From positions 744,001-808,000 of the forward strand of contig CAWJOG010000021.1 in assembly GCA_963844435.1 (NCBI GenBank): 64,000 bases of DNA, in the 5' to 3' direction. The position numbers and the translations under genes are program-made. Below are positions 10,894 to 21,000 of the stretch, piece by piece (within the stretch, counting starts at the first letter, position 1; the number at the start of each line of letters is the position of its first letter). The notes beneath the pieces were generated by a model. It searched no databases, was not told where the DNA came from, and was given only the letters and a program-made list of their open reading frames with translations. Source of the DNA: JBDSLU01 sp963844435. GTDB taxonomy: Bacteria; Acidobacteriota; Vicinamibacteria; Vicinamibacterales; Vicinamibacteraceae.

Positions 10894-11516
10894 GAGTCGT
10901 GCGCACACAGGTGCGAGGCCCGCATCCGCGTCGCCTGGACGGGGCTGAACGCGAGTCGCCCTTGCCGGAGGGCGATGACGTCGTCGACCCAGAAACGCGG
11001 GCGCATGAGGCCTGCGCCAGCGTGCTTCAGGCCCAGGACATGGCCGATCCCGTGGGCCAGGACGGCGCCGACGAGGTGCCGCAACTCGAGCGTCGCCAGG
11101 AGTGGGTGCTTCAACTGCAGTTTGAGCCTCTTGTCGGCGACGCAGGGCATGGAGACAAGGACGGTGGCCGACCTGCTGTCAGGCGCGAACGCCGTCAGTC
11201 CGCACGTCGGGCGTGCGGCCGACATCAGGATCACGGTCACGCTAGTGGCCGTCTCGCTCCCTCTCACGCACGCACCAGGCCCGTCGCACGGCTGCCAGTC
11301 CACCAACACTCCGGCTGTCTCGAGGAGCGCGTTGGCAACCTCGGTCGATCGGTCGCGATCCGCCGGGTCGATTGGTCCAGTCATGTAGGTCCGCACCCGG
11401 ACGCGGGCGACAGCGCCAGGCTGTCCAGAACCAGCGGCCATCGCAGCCGTCGACCCGATCAGGGCCGGCAACGCCAGGACCAGGCAGAGAAAGCGAGCAG
11501 TGGGACGCCAGCGCAT
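10878..11516 (-). CDS. Exported zincin-like protein with a degenerate HGIGH zinc motif
   Basis: 212 residues with a signal peptide ending near AMA (residue 27). The region AVLAHGIGHVLGLKHAGAGLM (residues 151-171) has the spacing of a metzincin zinc site, HExxHxxGxxH with a Met-turn, but the catalytic Glu is Gly. The three His ligands and the LM turn are kept. Four Cys at 77, 83, 105 and 125 may form two disulphides. A second, truncated copy lies at 13968-14402, and a more distant relative with an intact HEIGH is at 56521-57246. Without the Glu it is unlikely to be an active protease; it may be a binding protein or a decaying paralogue. Confidence 0.72.
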   Translation of the reverse strand: MRWRPTARFLCLVLALPALIGSTAAMAAGSGQPGAVARVRVRTYMTGPIDPADRDRSTEVANALLETAGVLVDWQPCDGPGACVRGSETATSVTVILMSAARPTCGLTAFAPDSRSATVLVSMPCVADKRLKLQLKHPLLATLELRHLVGAVLAHGIGHVLGLKHAGAGLMRPRFWVDDVIALRQGRLAFSPVQATRMRASHLCAHDSGRAP

Positions 11517-11535
11517 CGAGCACCTCCGTGCTGAT

Positions 11536-11608
11536 CGCCAACGTACGGTCCGACGCGCCCTGGAGTCGCAGGGCTGCGGCAGGGTCCGTTCACCGTTCTG
11601 TCAGGAAT
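11536..11608. repeat. Duplicated upstream block, copy 1
   Basis: About 73 bases beginning atcgccaacgtacggtccga and ending ttctgtcagga are nearly identical to 13903-13975. This copy lies immediately upstream of the zincin-like gene starting at 11516. On its other side both copies abut a truncated gene, here the membrane-protein fragment at 11601-11800. Confidence 0.75.
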
Positions 11609-11800
11609 CGATGGAGCGAGCAGGTCCAGCGACGAGACGCATCACGCCGTGACCGAGCGCGATCCAGAGGGCGTAGGTAACGGCAACGGCGAAGATCGGG
11701 GCCATGCCTGGAGAAAAGACGATCCAGTTCGGGAACTGCGCCGCGAACGCATAGTCACGCGGTGGCCCCACAATCGCCGCCAAGCCGAGACGATGGCGAG
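11601..11800 (-). pseudogene. 3' fragment of the membrane-protein gene found intact at 16058-16771
   Basis: About 60 residues, AAIVGPPRDYAFAAQFPNW then VAVTYALWIALGHGVMRLVAGP, match the C-terminal half of the protein at 16058-16771 almost residue for residue, and the DNA is also close. The 5' part is missing: similarity fades near 11800, just before the propeller gene's 3' end. It is a remnant of a duplication, not a functional gene. Confidence 0.75.
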
Positions 11801-11810
11801 GCAGATCCCG

Positions 11811-13157
11811 TCAGGGTCTCCCATCCGAGTAACGCAGGCCACGGGACACTGACAACAACGAAAGCGGGCTTCCCTCGCGCGTCCAGATGAAGAGATCGAA
11901 AGCGGTCGTGGTGTCCTCTACGCTCAGAGGCTGACGTGACGAGAACACGACGACACGGCCTCGACCGTCGACCAACGGCTCCACGCTGGGCGCCCACCAT
12001 GACCTCGGGTCCCCACTGAGTCGCTTGAACGTGCCGGTCTCGCGCTCGAACAGATAGACGTCCGACAGCAGGTTCTCGTCCGTCACATCCGGGCCGCATC
12101 GCCGTTTGCACTCCAGGTTGGACGCCTGCGACTGGAACACGATGAACCGGCCATCGGCAGAGATGCTCGGGCGCCCGCTGCTCCCGTTGGCCTCGCGTGT
12201 GATGACGCTCGTGACGAGCGTCGTGCGGTCGACAAGCGCGATATCCGTGCGCCGAACGTCTGGACCACGGCCGATCTGTTGCCATGTGAACACCAGCACT
12301 CGTCCATCGCCACTCAGATGCGGATCGAACGCCGCTCCGGGGTTCCGACAGCTGAGACAGGTCGTGACTCCGGACGTCAGGTCGCGGATCCAGACCGCGG
12401 GGACCACGGCCTTCGACGGGCGTGCCGCGTCGGGGGCGATCGACGCGGACGACATGAACGTGACGACGTGCCCATCGGCGCTGAGCGCGGGCGCGCTACT
12501 CTGGCCTGTCGACGACTGCCGCCCATCGCTGCCGACGCTGGCCCGGCTCAATTCGCCTGTGTCCAGCCGGGCAAGGTAGACGTCGGCCCCCACACCATTG
12601 GCATCCACCCCTGCCACGAGGTTCGTCGCATGCGAGACGAACGCCGCGAGGCGTCCATCTGCGCTGATCGTGGGATCGAGGCTCGTGTTGTTCGCCGCCT
12701 GTCCGGAGGCGCCGACGCTGATGCGCCGCGTCGATCCCTCCAGTCGATCGCGAACGAAGATATCGCGGGCCCGATTGCGGTCGGCCTCCGAGGTCAGGTT
12801 GGTGGCATCGGAGTCGAACACGAGAAACCGACCGTCGGCATCCAACGAGGGGCTTCCTGAGCCGCCGTCCGACGACCCGCTCGGCCAGGCCGCTGTCTCG
12901 AGGGTCAACGTGGCGTGGGCACGGTCGAACACATAGATGTCCATGACATCGTTCGAATCGCCAGGCACCAGTCGTTCCGTCGACGCGAACGCGACCAGGC
13001 GGCCGTCGGCGCTGATGCTCAGGCTCCCTTTGACCTCGCCGGCCTGGGACAGCCCCTGGCGCAGGGTCATCAGCCGCGGCACCGCGTCCCCATCGACGCA
13101 CGTGACCAGCGCGGTCAGCAATGCCACGCGCGTGGTCGCGCTCGACGCCGGGCTCAT
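11811..13157 (-). CDS. Exported PD40/TolB-type beta-propeller protein
   Basis: 448 residues from ATG 13157. After an N-terminal apolar segment (TTRVALLTALVTCVDGDA) come at least six repeats of the form SxSADGRxVAFxSxAxxLxxxD followed by DIYxxDR: LSISADGRLVAFAS, PSLDADGRFLVFDS, PTISADGRLAAFVS, PALSADGHVVTFMS, PHLSGDGRVLVFTW and PSISADGRFIVFQS. This is the WD40-like/PD40 propeller family, usually periplasmic or surface-exposed and used in binding. No catalytic domain is attached. Its ATG overlaps the stop of the upstream HEIEH gene (ATGA at 13154-13157), so the two are translationally coupled and probably act together. Confidence 0.85.
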   Translation of the reverse strand: MSPASSATTRVALLTALVTCVDGDAVPRLMTLRQGLSQAGEVKGSLSISADGRLVAFASTERLVPGDSNDVMDIYVFDRAHATLTLETAAWPSGSSDGGSGSPSLDADGRFLVFDSDATNLTSEADRNRARDIFVRDRLEGSTRRISVGASGQAANNTSLDPTISADGRLAAFVSHATNLVAGVDANGVGADVYLARLDTGELSRASVGSDGRQSSTGQSSAPALSADGHVVTFMSSASIAPDAARPSKAVVPAVWIRDLTSGVTTCLSCRNPGAAFDPHLSGDGRVLVFTWQQIGRGPDVRRTDIALVDRTTLVTSVITREANGSSGRPSISADGRFIVFQSQASNLECKRRCGPDVTDENLLSDVYLFERETGTFKRLSGDPRSWWAPSVEPLVDGRGRVVVFSSRQPLSVEDTTTAFDLFIWTREGSPLSLLSVSRGLRYSDGRP

Positions 13158-13810
13158 CGGTCGCCCCCCCACTGGGCGACTTCCCGCGCGACGACGCGGC
13201 CGATCGCGATGGCCCGAGCCGTCTCGAACACGCGCGACTGCGTCTCGCGTACGCCCGCCAACCCGCCCCTCGCCGACCGGCGGAGGTCGACGCCGTCGAC
13301 CTGCTCCAGGACGTGTTCGATCTCGTGCGCGAGATACTCGGGTTCCCAGACACGAAGGCGCGTCGTAGCAGCCCGCACCAGACCGGTGACCATATGGATC
13401 TGGGTGAACGCATTCATCCGCTCGCGGTTGATCTTCGGGTCCAGCTCGACGACGATCGTCACGACGGCCTCTCCGAGCCGCGCGCACTGTCGACGGAATG
13501 TCGGTGAGGCCTCCCACACCCGTCGCACGAGCGGCCTCAGCTCCTTGGACACGGCGAGCGGCGACGTCGACCCCGGCCCGGCCGGAAGGCAGCCGTTGGC
13601 GATCGCGGGCGGAGCGCTGACGGAGCTGGGGCTTCGGGCGCCGAGATACTCGAGCCCTGCGCCCCGTATCCCCAGCGGTGGCCCGGCGGCTGACATCGAC
13701 TGGCCGGCGGCGACCGGCCCCGGGAGCCACACCGCCAACACGGCGGCGGCAGGCCACGTCAGGCAAACAGCGAATCGACGAGCCCCCGACCGTGTTCGCA
13801 CGCAATTCAT
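13154..13810 (-). CDS. Exported zincin-like protein with an HEIEH motif
   Basis: 218 residues with an N-terminal signal segment (TWPAAAVLAVWLPGPVAAG). The segment EYLAHEIEHVLEQVDGVDLR contains HExxH, the zinc-ligand and catalytic-Glu pattern of gluzincins and metzincins. The third ligand is not obvious, so activity is unproven. The rest matches no family I can name. It overlaps the propeller gene by ATGA. Its upstream region carries the second copy of the block seen before the HGIGH gene, suggesting both zincin-like genes once shared a promoter region. Confidence 0.7.
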   Translation of the reverse strand: MNCVRTRSGARRFAVCLTWPAAAVLAVWLPGPVAAGQSMSAAGPPLGIRGAGLEYLGARSPSSVSAPPAIANGCLPAGPGSTSPLAVSKELRPLVRRVWEASPTFRRQCARLGEAVVTIVVELDPKINRERMNAFTQIHMVTGLVRAATTRLRVWEPEYLAHEIEHVLEQVDGVDLRRSARGGLAGVRETQSRVFETARAIAIGRVVAREVAQWGGDR

Positions 13811-13902
13811 AAGGCCTCTTTTCGGACGTTCGCGATCCCGCTGTCTCGTCTCCTGGACGTGGTGGCGTCAGTTGCCTTGCTACTCCTTAAACGCGCCATC
13901 CA

Positions 13903-13975
13903 TCGCCAACGTACGGTCCGACGCGTCCTGGAGTGCAGGGCTGCGGCAGGGTCTGTTCAGCGTTCTGTCAGGAGT
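13903..13975. repeat. Duplicated upstream block, copy 2
   Basis: This matches 11536-11608 with only a few mismatches and one indel. Here it sits upstream of the HEIEH gene (start 13810), and its right end joins directly to the interior of the truncated zincin copy. The joint lies at caggagtgggtgc, a string also present inside the intact zincin gene near 11096-11108, which suggests recombination at a short shared sequence. Confidence 0.72.
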
Positions 13976-14402
13976 GGGTGCGAGCGCAGCGGCTGCGACA
14001 GCTGAACTCGAGCCTCTTGTCGGCGACGCAGGGCATGGACACCAGGACGGTGGCCGACCTGCCGTTGGCCGCGAACGCCGTCAGGTCGCACGTCGGGCGT
14101 GCGGCCGACATCAGGATCACGTTCACGCTCGGAGCCGTGACGTCCCCTCTCACGCAGGCACCGGGCCCGTCGCACGGCTGCCAGTCCACGCTCACCCCGG
14201 ACATCTCGAGGAGCGCGTCGGCAAGCTGCGTCGATCGGTCGCGATCCGCCGGATGAATCGTTCCGGTCATGTAGGTCCGCACCCGGACGCGGGAAGCCGT
14301 GCGCGGCTGTCCCGAACGAGCGTTCACCGGGGCCATCGACCCGATCAGGGCTGCCGACACCAGGACCACGAAGAAGAAGGGAGCCGTGGGACGCCAGCGC
14401 AT
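13968..14402 (-). pseudogene. Truncated second copy of the zincin-like gene
   Basis: From MRWRPTAPFF at 14402 the first 130 residues follow the protein at 10878-11516 very closely (RVRVRTYMTG, DWQPCDGPGACVRG, SAARPTC, VSMPCVADKRL). The match stops at KRLEF, after which a short unrelated tail ends at 13968. The whole HGIGH region is missing. The frame opens as far as 14516, but the paralogue's start fixes 14402. It is a partial duplication remnant and may still be secreted if expressed. Confidence 0.75.
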
Positions 14403-14711
14403 CGAGTACCCGTGGAACACGCAACGGCGACAACGCTGCAGCGCCACAGGCGCTTCGCAATCCGGTCGCGCCTGGTTTGTTCCTTCCGCCTTCGTCTGGT
14501 AGGCCACAGGCGCCATCCTGCCCCCGGGGCGGAGGGCTGACTATGGAGGCGGGCTGGAGAAGCTCTGTAGTTTCCCTGAAGCGGCAAGTCGCGTGGCGAA
14601 GGGAGTTATCGCCTCCTGATTCGAAGAGCAGCGCTGTGCTCTCTTGAACCCGCGCACGAGGTGGCAGCGTCGCTGTGGTTGTGACATGGTGGGCGAGTCG
14701 TCCACACGCCG
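14403..14711. other. Intergenic gap between divergent genes
   Basis: Just over 300 bases separate the truncated zincin copy from the winged-helix regulator. I see no credible gene here. It must hold the promoter for the regulator, but no convincing -35/-10 pair stands out in the GC-rich sequence. Confidence 0.5.
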
Positions 14712-16244
14712 ATGGTGACCTCCACGTCCCGCGAGACGTTTCGCTTCGGCGACTTCGCTCTCGACGTCGCGGGCTACCAGCTACGCCACAACGGGCGCCC
14801 GGTCCGGCTCGAGCGGCAGCCGATGGATCTGTTGATCCTGCTCGTCGAGCGTCGGCTTCAGCTCGTCTCACGCGCCGAAATTGTCGACCGGCTGTGGGGC
14901 AAGGACGTGTTCGTCGACGTCGAAACCGGTGTCCACACGGCCATCCGCAAGATACGGCAGGCCCTGCACGATTCCCCTGAGGCCCCGGTGTTCGTCGAGA
15001 CAGTGTCGGGCAAGGGGTACCGCTTCATCGCGCCAGTTGAGGTTGTTCCAGCCTCGCCAGACCCGCCTGCAGCGCAGGCGCCAGCAAGCGCCGTCCCCGT
15101 CCGTCGTCGAGTGTGCCGATTGTCACCGCGGCTGAAACGGTCGCTCCGCCGCCCCCGGCTCTGCCCCACCGGACCCGGGCCGGATCCGCGCTCACGTTCA
15201 CGCAGTCCTGGCGCGGGCGGCTCATCGCGGGGGTGATCGCCGTCGCGTTGGGCGGCCTCGTGACCTGGGTCTGGCAACGCACGCGCACCGCCGTGGCAGT
15301 GAGCGAGCTGCAGTTCAAGGCCAACTTCTACCGGACGAAGTGGAGCGAGGCCGAGATCCGCAAGGGGATGGATTACTACGATCGCGCCATCGCGCTCGAC
15401 CCGGACGCGGTCGAGGCCTACGGCGGCCTGGCATCAGCGTGGATCTTCCTCTCCGACCTGCACGTGTCCCCGCGCGACGCCATGCCGCGCGCCCGGGCGG
15501 CGGCGGTGGAGGCGTTGCGGCGCGACGAGGCGTCGGCCGGCGCCCACATCTCGTTGGCCGTGGTCAAGGTGCAGTACGACTGGGACTTCGCCGGCGCCGA
15601 CCGGGAGTTCGCGCGGGCGATCGAGCTCGAGCCGGCACGAGACCAGCGCACGAGTGATGCGCGGCTGGCTGCGGATGGCGGAGGGACGACTGACCGACGC
15701 GCAGGCTGAGATGCAGCGTGCTGTCGACGAGGACCCGTCGAGCGAGCTATACCTCTGGAGCCTGGGCCTCTCGTTCTATTTCGCGCGCCAATACGACGCG
15801 GCAATCGAGCAGTATCGCCGGGCCATCGCAGTGGAGCCGCGGTCGTATTGGGCGCACCTGTCGCTCGGGTGGGCGTATGAACGTCAAGGCCGTGTGGCCG
15901 ACGCCATCGAGGCGCTCGAACAGGCCCGCCGGCTGATCGACACGCCGCAGGTCGTCGCGGCGCTCGTCCACGCGCAGGCCGCCGCCGGTCGGCGCGCCGA
16001 GGCGCAGGCCACGATGACCTCGCTCCTCGAGTACTCGAAGCGCAAGTACGTCTCGCCCTATGACCTCGCCACCGCCTCCGCGGGACTCGGTGACCGCACC
16101 GACACGCTGGCCTGGCTCGAGAAGGCGTACGAAGAGCGCTCCGGGTGGCTGGCGCTCTGGCTCAAGATCGATCCGACGTTCGATTCAGTGCGCGATGATG
16201 ACCGGTTCCGCGATTTGCTCACGCGCGTCGGCCACACGCCGTGA
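14712..16244 (+). pseudogene. Winged-helix (OmpR-type) / TPR regulator split over three frames
   Basis: Three consecutive frames make one protein of about 510 residues. Frame one (14712 to about 15100) is an OmpR/CadC-type winged helix: FRFGDFALDVAGYQL, then LERQPMDLLILLVE, LVSRAEIVDRLWG, VHTAIRKIRQAL and the wing FVETVSGKGYRFIAPVE. Frame two (about 15110-15635) holds one transmembrane helix (RLIAGVIAVALGGLVTWVW) and the first TPRs. Frame three (about 15650-16244) continues with TPRs such as MAEGRLTDAQAEMQRAV and ARQYDAAIEQYRRAI. The shifts lie near 15100 and 15635. Each frame picks up the family pattern where the last leaves off, so indel errors are more likely than decay. If intact, it would be a membrane-anchored transcription regulator whose TPR part senses outside the cytoplasm. 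Confidence 0.78.
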
Positions 16245-16771
16245 ACGGAGCGCAGGAGCGCATGACTCGACGCGCGCGACGAGGGCGCCGGCAGCATCGC
16301 CTCGTGTCTCCGTAGGGTGTCCGTGTCGGCAGGTCCGGCGACGAGACGCATCACCCCGTGACCGAGCGCGATGCAGAGAACGTAGGTGACGGCGACGGCG
16401 AGCACCGGGGCCATGCCGGCCGAGAAGACCATCCAGTTCGGGAACTGCGCCGCGAACGCATAGTCACGCGGCGGCCCGACAATTGCGGCCAGGTCGAGAC
16501 AGACGGTGAGGCCACGCATCCCGAAACGTCGCGCCACGCGCCACGTCACGAGATAGACCGGCGTCATCGAGATCGCGAGCCCGGCCAGAATCACTGCGCG
16601 GCCCGACGCCGCCTGCACGACCGGGACGCGCCACCAGTCATTCAGTTCTGCCACCGTTGTCGCGAGCAGAGCCACGACCGCCGCGGCGAGACCGCCGGCC
16701 AACGCCCCCACCACACGCCGCCGGCCTGCGCGTGTGAGGTACACGACGAGGACGAGGACCACGGAGTACAC
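16058..16771 (-). CDS. Multi-pass membrane protein of unknown function
   Basis: The first 150 residues are clearly coding and contain about five hydrophobic helices (MYSVVLVLVVYLT, VVGALAGGLAAAVVALLATTV, AVILAGLAISMTPVYLVTW, NWMVFSAGMAPVLAVAVTYVLCIALGHGVM). A partial duplicate of the C-terminal half is at 11601-11800, where the reading ends 7 residues after RLVAGP. Here it stays open about 80 residues further, antisense to the end of the regulator gene, with no sign of conservation, so the true stop is probably near 16320 and may have been lost to an indel. It is divergent from the winged-helix-FHA gene, sharing a 77-base gap. Confidence 0.6.
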   Translation of the reverse strand: MYSVVLVLVVYLTRAGRRRVVGALAGGLAAAVVALLATTVAELNDWWRVPVVQAASGRAVILAGLAISMTPVYLVTWRVARRFGMRGLTVCLDLAAIVGPPRDYAFAAQFPNWMVFSAGMAPVLAVAVTYVLCIALGHGVMRLVAGPADTDTLRRHEAMLPAPSSRASSHALLRSVHGVWPTRVSKSRNRSSSRTESNVGSILSQSASHPERSSYAFSSQASVSVRSPSPAEAVARS

Positions 16772-16848
16772 GCCCGTGACGACGAGCAGTTCGATCGTTG
16801 TTGTTGAAACGTCCGGCAGGTCGCGCGCCGGGCGTAGAATGCAGGGTC

Positions 16849-17523
16849 GTGCGGATCGACTTTGGCGATGTCGTCGTCGATACCCGAACCCGCGAGCTCA
16901 CTCGCGCCGGCCAGCCCGTGCCCCTGTCGCCGAAGGCGTTCGAGCTCCTGCTCCTGCTCATCGAATCGCGGCCCCAGGCCGTCTCCAAGCGCGCGCTGCA
17001 GGACCGCCTGTGGCCCGACACGTTCGTGGTCGAGAAGAACCTCGCGAACCTCATCGCCGAGATCCGCCGCGCGCTCGGCGACACGCCGTCGTCGCCGCGA
17101 TTCATCCGCACGGTGCAGCGTTTCGGTTACGCGCTGCGCGACGCCGCGCCTGCATCCGCGCCTGCATCGGCGCCAGCTTCCGGCGTGATTCGGCTCATGT
17201 GGCGCAGCGGCGAGGCGACCCTCGGCGAGGGCGAGCACATCGTCGGCCGTACGCTGCGGGCGGCGGTGTGGCTCGAGGCCGAGAGCGTGTCGCGCCGTCA
17301 CGCGTTGATCACGGTGACGGGAACGTCCGCGACGATCGAGGATCTCGGGAGCAAGAACGGCACCGCCATAGGATCCCGCCGGATCACGACGGCCGCTCCG
17401 ATCGCCCCTGGCGACCGCCTCCGGATTGGCGCCGTCGTGGTCACCGTCCATCGGGCTGGTAGCTCCGACTCGACGCGCACCGGCTCCGCGCACGCCTCAT
17501 CGGCATCGCGGCCCTCGCGATGA
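16849..17523 (+). CDS. Winged-helix DNA-binding domain fused to an FHA domain
   Basis: 224 residues from GTG 16849. Residues 1 to about 100 are an OmpR/CadC winged helix: IDFGDVVVDTRTREL, LSPKAFELLLLLIE, VSKRALQDRLWP, NLANLIAEIRRALGD and the wing FIRTVQRFGYALRD. Residues about 120-210 are an FHA domain: GEHIVGRTLRAAVWL, then SRRHALI and the phosphopeptide-loop motif EDLGSKNGTAIGS. FHA domains bind phosphothreonine, so this looks like a regulator recruited or controlled by Ser/Thr kinase signalling. An ATG upstream at 16798 keeps the frame, but the conserved domain begins at the GTG. Its stop overlaps the next gene's ATG. Confidence 0.85.
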   Translation: MRIDFGDVVVDTRTRELTRAGQPVPLSPKAFELLLLLIESRPQAVSKRALQDRLWPDTFVVEKNLANLIAEIRRALGDTPSSPRFIRTVQRFGYALRDAAPASAPASAPASGVIRLMWRSGEATLGEGEHIVGRTLRAAVWLEAESVSRRHALITVTGTSATIEDLGSKNGTAIGSRRITTAAPIAPGDRLRIGAVVVTVHRAGSSDSTRTGSAHASSASRPSR

Positions 17524-18007
17524 GGCCGGTGGAAGCGCGGACCGACCTCCGGGACGCCGCGCTCTTCGATCGGCCCACGCAATCCCTCTGTCCCGGCGAG
17601 CATGCCGACGGCGACGGCGCCTCGCCCATCGGCTCGGCTGGCTGCCGATGCTGGGCGTCGTGCTGGGATTGATTGCGATGTCTGCGCTGGCCGGCCTCGT
17701 GTCGTCGCTCGTCGTCCCGGGCGGCGCCGCGTTCCGGCTCCTCGACCTTGCCGTTGTCGGCCCGGACGGGCGAGCCGTGACCAGGGCGCGTGGCATCAGC
17801 CGTGCCGCCATCGCCTGGATTCCGGCGCTGGCGTCGCTCGGGCTCTTCGTGTCGGTGCCCACGGCCGGCGCGTTCGCCGTGGAGCCCAGGTGGCTGCCGT
17901 CGCTGGTCCTGCTCGCGCTGTTCGTCGCCGGCGGGCTGCTCGCGCTGATCGATCCCCGCCGCGGGCTCCAGGACCGCATCGCCGGAACGTCACTGGTGCC
18001 GCGATGA
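17520..18007 (+). CDS. RDD-like membrane protein, probable frameshift
   Basis: ATG 17520 overlaps the previous stop (ATGA). The opening frame (MRPVEARTDLRDAALFDRPT) ends near 17670, while a second frame carries the membrane part from about 17610: LPMLGVVLGLIAMSALAGLVSSLV, AAIAWIPALASLGLFVSV, LVLLALFVAGGLLALIDPRRGLQDRIAGTSLVPR. The closing PRRGLQDRIAGT is the signature end of RDD-domain membrane proteins. The two parts join sensibly with a single indel near 17610. It overlaps the histidine kinase gene at 18004 (ATGA), so it belongs to the same coupled set and may be an accessory membrane component. Confidence 0.65.
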
Positions 18008-21000
18008 GCTCCGTCATCACCTGGCTCGAGGGGATCGTCAGCGGCATCCCGCTCCCGCTGCTGGAGGTGTGGAGCCGATTCAGCTACATCGTCGGCTTCG
18101 TCCTGGCGTGCTGTGCCTTCGGCGGCGTGATCTTCCGGATCGGCGGGCAGTGGGGGCTCGGCCGGCAGCGGCAGACGTGGGATACGAAGGCGTTCCTGAG
18201 CCTGCCGCTGACGTTCGGCGCGATCATCGCGAGCGGCTACCTCGGATCGTTCATCGTCCTCGTCCCGGGCGCGCAGACGTTCGAGTCCCTGAAGGATCTC
18301 GTCGTCCTGCTGTGCGTCGTCCTCTTCGGCTTTCCCGCGCTGTTCGCCGTCCCGCCGGCGTACATGCTGTCGGACCTGATCGAGGGCGTGCCGCCGGGTT
18401 TCGTCCTGAGCTGGGCCGAGGGCTACTTCTTCTGGACCGCCTTCGTCTGGCTGGCCCACCAGCTGATCGGCCGGAACCCGGATTTCCGCGCGCTGCGGAC
18501 CTGGGGGCGCTACGGCGTGTTCGTCGCGCTGATCATGCTGTTCGACCCGGTGATGTGGGGCTTCATCTGCTCGGGCGAGTTCACCGCCGACATCTCGTAC
18601 CGGACCATCTCCCCGGCGCTGTTCTTCACGTTGTCCATCACCTGGCTCATGGCGCCCTGGGCCTTCCTGGTCGCGCTGCCGCTGGCCAGGCGGTTCGGAT
18701 GGTTCTGGGCGGAGATCCCCGGACACGTCGGCGAGCGCGCGTTCGGGAGCGGCGAATGGATCTGGAGCGCGGGCCCCGGCAAGGCCACGGGCGACGCGAG
18801 CCGCGTGGACGAGGGCGTGCCGATCCGCGTCTTCGTGTTCGCGCCCTTCATCCTCCTGCTGCTCGTGATGGTTGGTGCCACGGCGATCGTGGCCCTGCGG
18901 AGCGCGGACGATGACGCGGCGCGGCTGGTGACCCGGCTCCATCAGGAAGCGTCCACGAGCTTCCGCCTGCGGCTCGCCGAGCATCTCGCCCTGTCGCCAT
19001 CGCTGACGGACGCCCAGCGCCGAAATGCCCTCGCGACCCTGCTGCGCAGCCAGGCCATCGGCCCGGACGGCCGCGCCTTCATCCTGGACGGGACGGGCGC
19101 GCTGATCGCGTCGTCCGCGCCTGACGGCGACGGCGTGGTGGCGGAAGCGATGGCCGGCCTGGCGCGGCATCCGGGTCGGCCGACCACGAAGGCGGCGGCG
19201 ACGGAGTTCCGCTTCGATCACGTGTCGGCCAGGCCGCTCTCCCGGGAAACGTGGCTGACCTACGCGACGACGTTCCGCGACGACGCCGAGGGCCGGCACT
19301 GGATCCTGGTTTCCGCCATTCCGGAGTCGTTCTATCTGGCGGGCGCGCGGATCGGCGGCAGCCGGTCGGCGATGGTGTTCGCGCTGGCGCTGATGCTCTC
19401 CCTGCTGCTGGCCGCGGCCCTGGCTTCGATCATCACCGCACCGATCCGGCGCATCGCCCGTGCGACGCAGACGATGGCGCGCGGCGACCTGAGCGCGCGC
19501 GCCCCGGACAGCAGGCTGGAGGAGCTGGGAAACCTGGCGCGGTCGTTCAACGACATGTCGGCCAGGCTCAAGGCGTCGTTCGACCGTCTCCAGCTCGCGA
19601 TCGACGCGGCGGGGCTCGGCATCTGGGACTGGGACGTGGAGCAGGATCGGCTGGTGTGGGACGACTCGATGTACCGGCTCTATGGCGTGCGCAAGGAGGA
19701 ATTCGGCGGCGCCTTGGACGCCTGGCGCCAGTGCCTCGTGCCGGAGGACCGGGAGCGCGCCACCGGCGACGTCGAGGCCGCGCTCCGCGGCGACCGCGAG
19801 TACAGGACCGACTTCAGGGTGCGGCGCGAGGACGGCGCCATTCGCGTCATTCGCGGTGTGGGACAGACCATCCGCAACATCGACGGCCAGGCCGTGCGCA
19901 TCGTCGGCGTCAACCGGGATGTGACGGACATGATCAACGCGGATCGCGAGCGCGAGCAGCTCGTCCGCGAGCTGCGCCAGCACCAGGAAGACCTCGAAGC
20001 GCTGGTGGCCAGCCGTACCACCGAGCTGCACGCCGCCAAGGACGCCGCGGAGAGCGCCAGCCGGGCGAAGAGCGCGTTCCTGGCCAACATGTCACACGAG
20101 ATCCGCACGCCGATGAACGCGATCCTCGGCTACGCGCAGCTGCTGCAGCGTGACCAGAGCCTGGGCCCGTCGCAGCAGCAGCGGATCGACATCATCCACT
20201 CGAGCGGCAACCATCTGCTGACGCTGATCAACGACATCCTGGAGATGTCGAAGATCGAGGCCGGCCGGGCGACGCTGACGGTCGAACCGTTCGACCTGCA
20301 CGCCCTGCTGCGCGACGTGCACGGGATGTTCCGGGAGCTGTCCGCGAAGAAGGGCCTCGGGCTCTCGTTCGAGATCGATCGGCACCTGCCGCGGACGCTG
20401 TCGGGGGACGCCGGCAAGGTCCGCCAGGTGCTCATCAACCTGTTGAGCAACGCGGTCAAGTTCACCGGCACGGGGCGCGTCGCCGTGCGCGCGAGCTCCC
20501 GCCTGACGGCCGGAGACCGGCACGTCGTGACGCTGGCCGTCGAGGACACGGGGCCGGGCATCGGCCCGGAGCACCTCACGCGGATCTTCGATGCCTTCGA
20601 TCAGGCGGATTCGACGGCCCGCATCGGCGGGACGGGGCTCGGCCTGACCATCAGCCGCGACTTCGCGCGCCTGATGCAGGGAGACCTCGTCGTCGAGACC
20701 ACGCCCGGCACGGGGAGCGTGTTCACGTTCTCGTTCGAGGCCGCGTCAGCGGCCCTCGAGCCCGTCCCGGGGCGCCTGGCGCACCAGATGCCGACGGGGC
20801 TCGCATCGGGCCAGCCTGTCGTGAAGGTGCTGATCGTGGACGACGTGGCCACCAACCGCAATCTGCTCGACGAGCTGTTGTCGCCGCTGGGATTCACCAC
20901 GCGTACGGCGGCGAGCGCCGAGGACGCCATCGTGATGCACGACGAGTGGCATCCGCAGCTCGTGCTCATGGACCTGCGCATGCCCGGCATGGGAGGACTG

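Noticed and set aside
10878..11516. Active matrixin-type protease
   Set aside because: The catalytic Glu of the zinc motif is Gly (HGIGH), so protease activity is unlikely.
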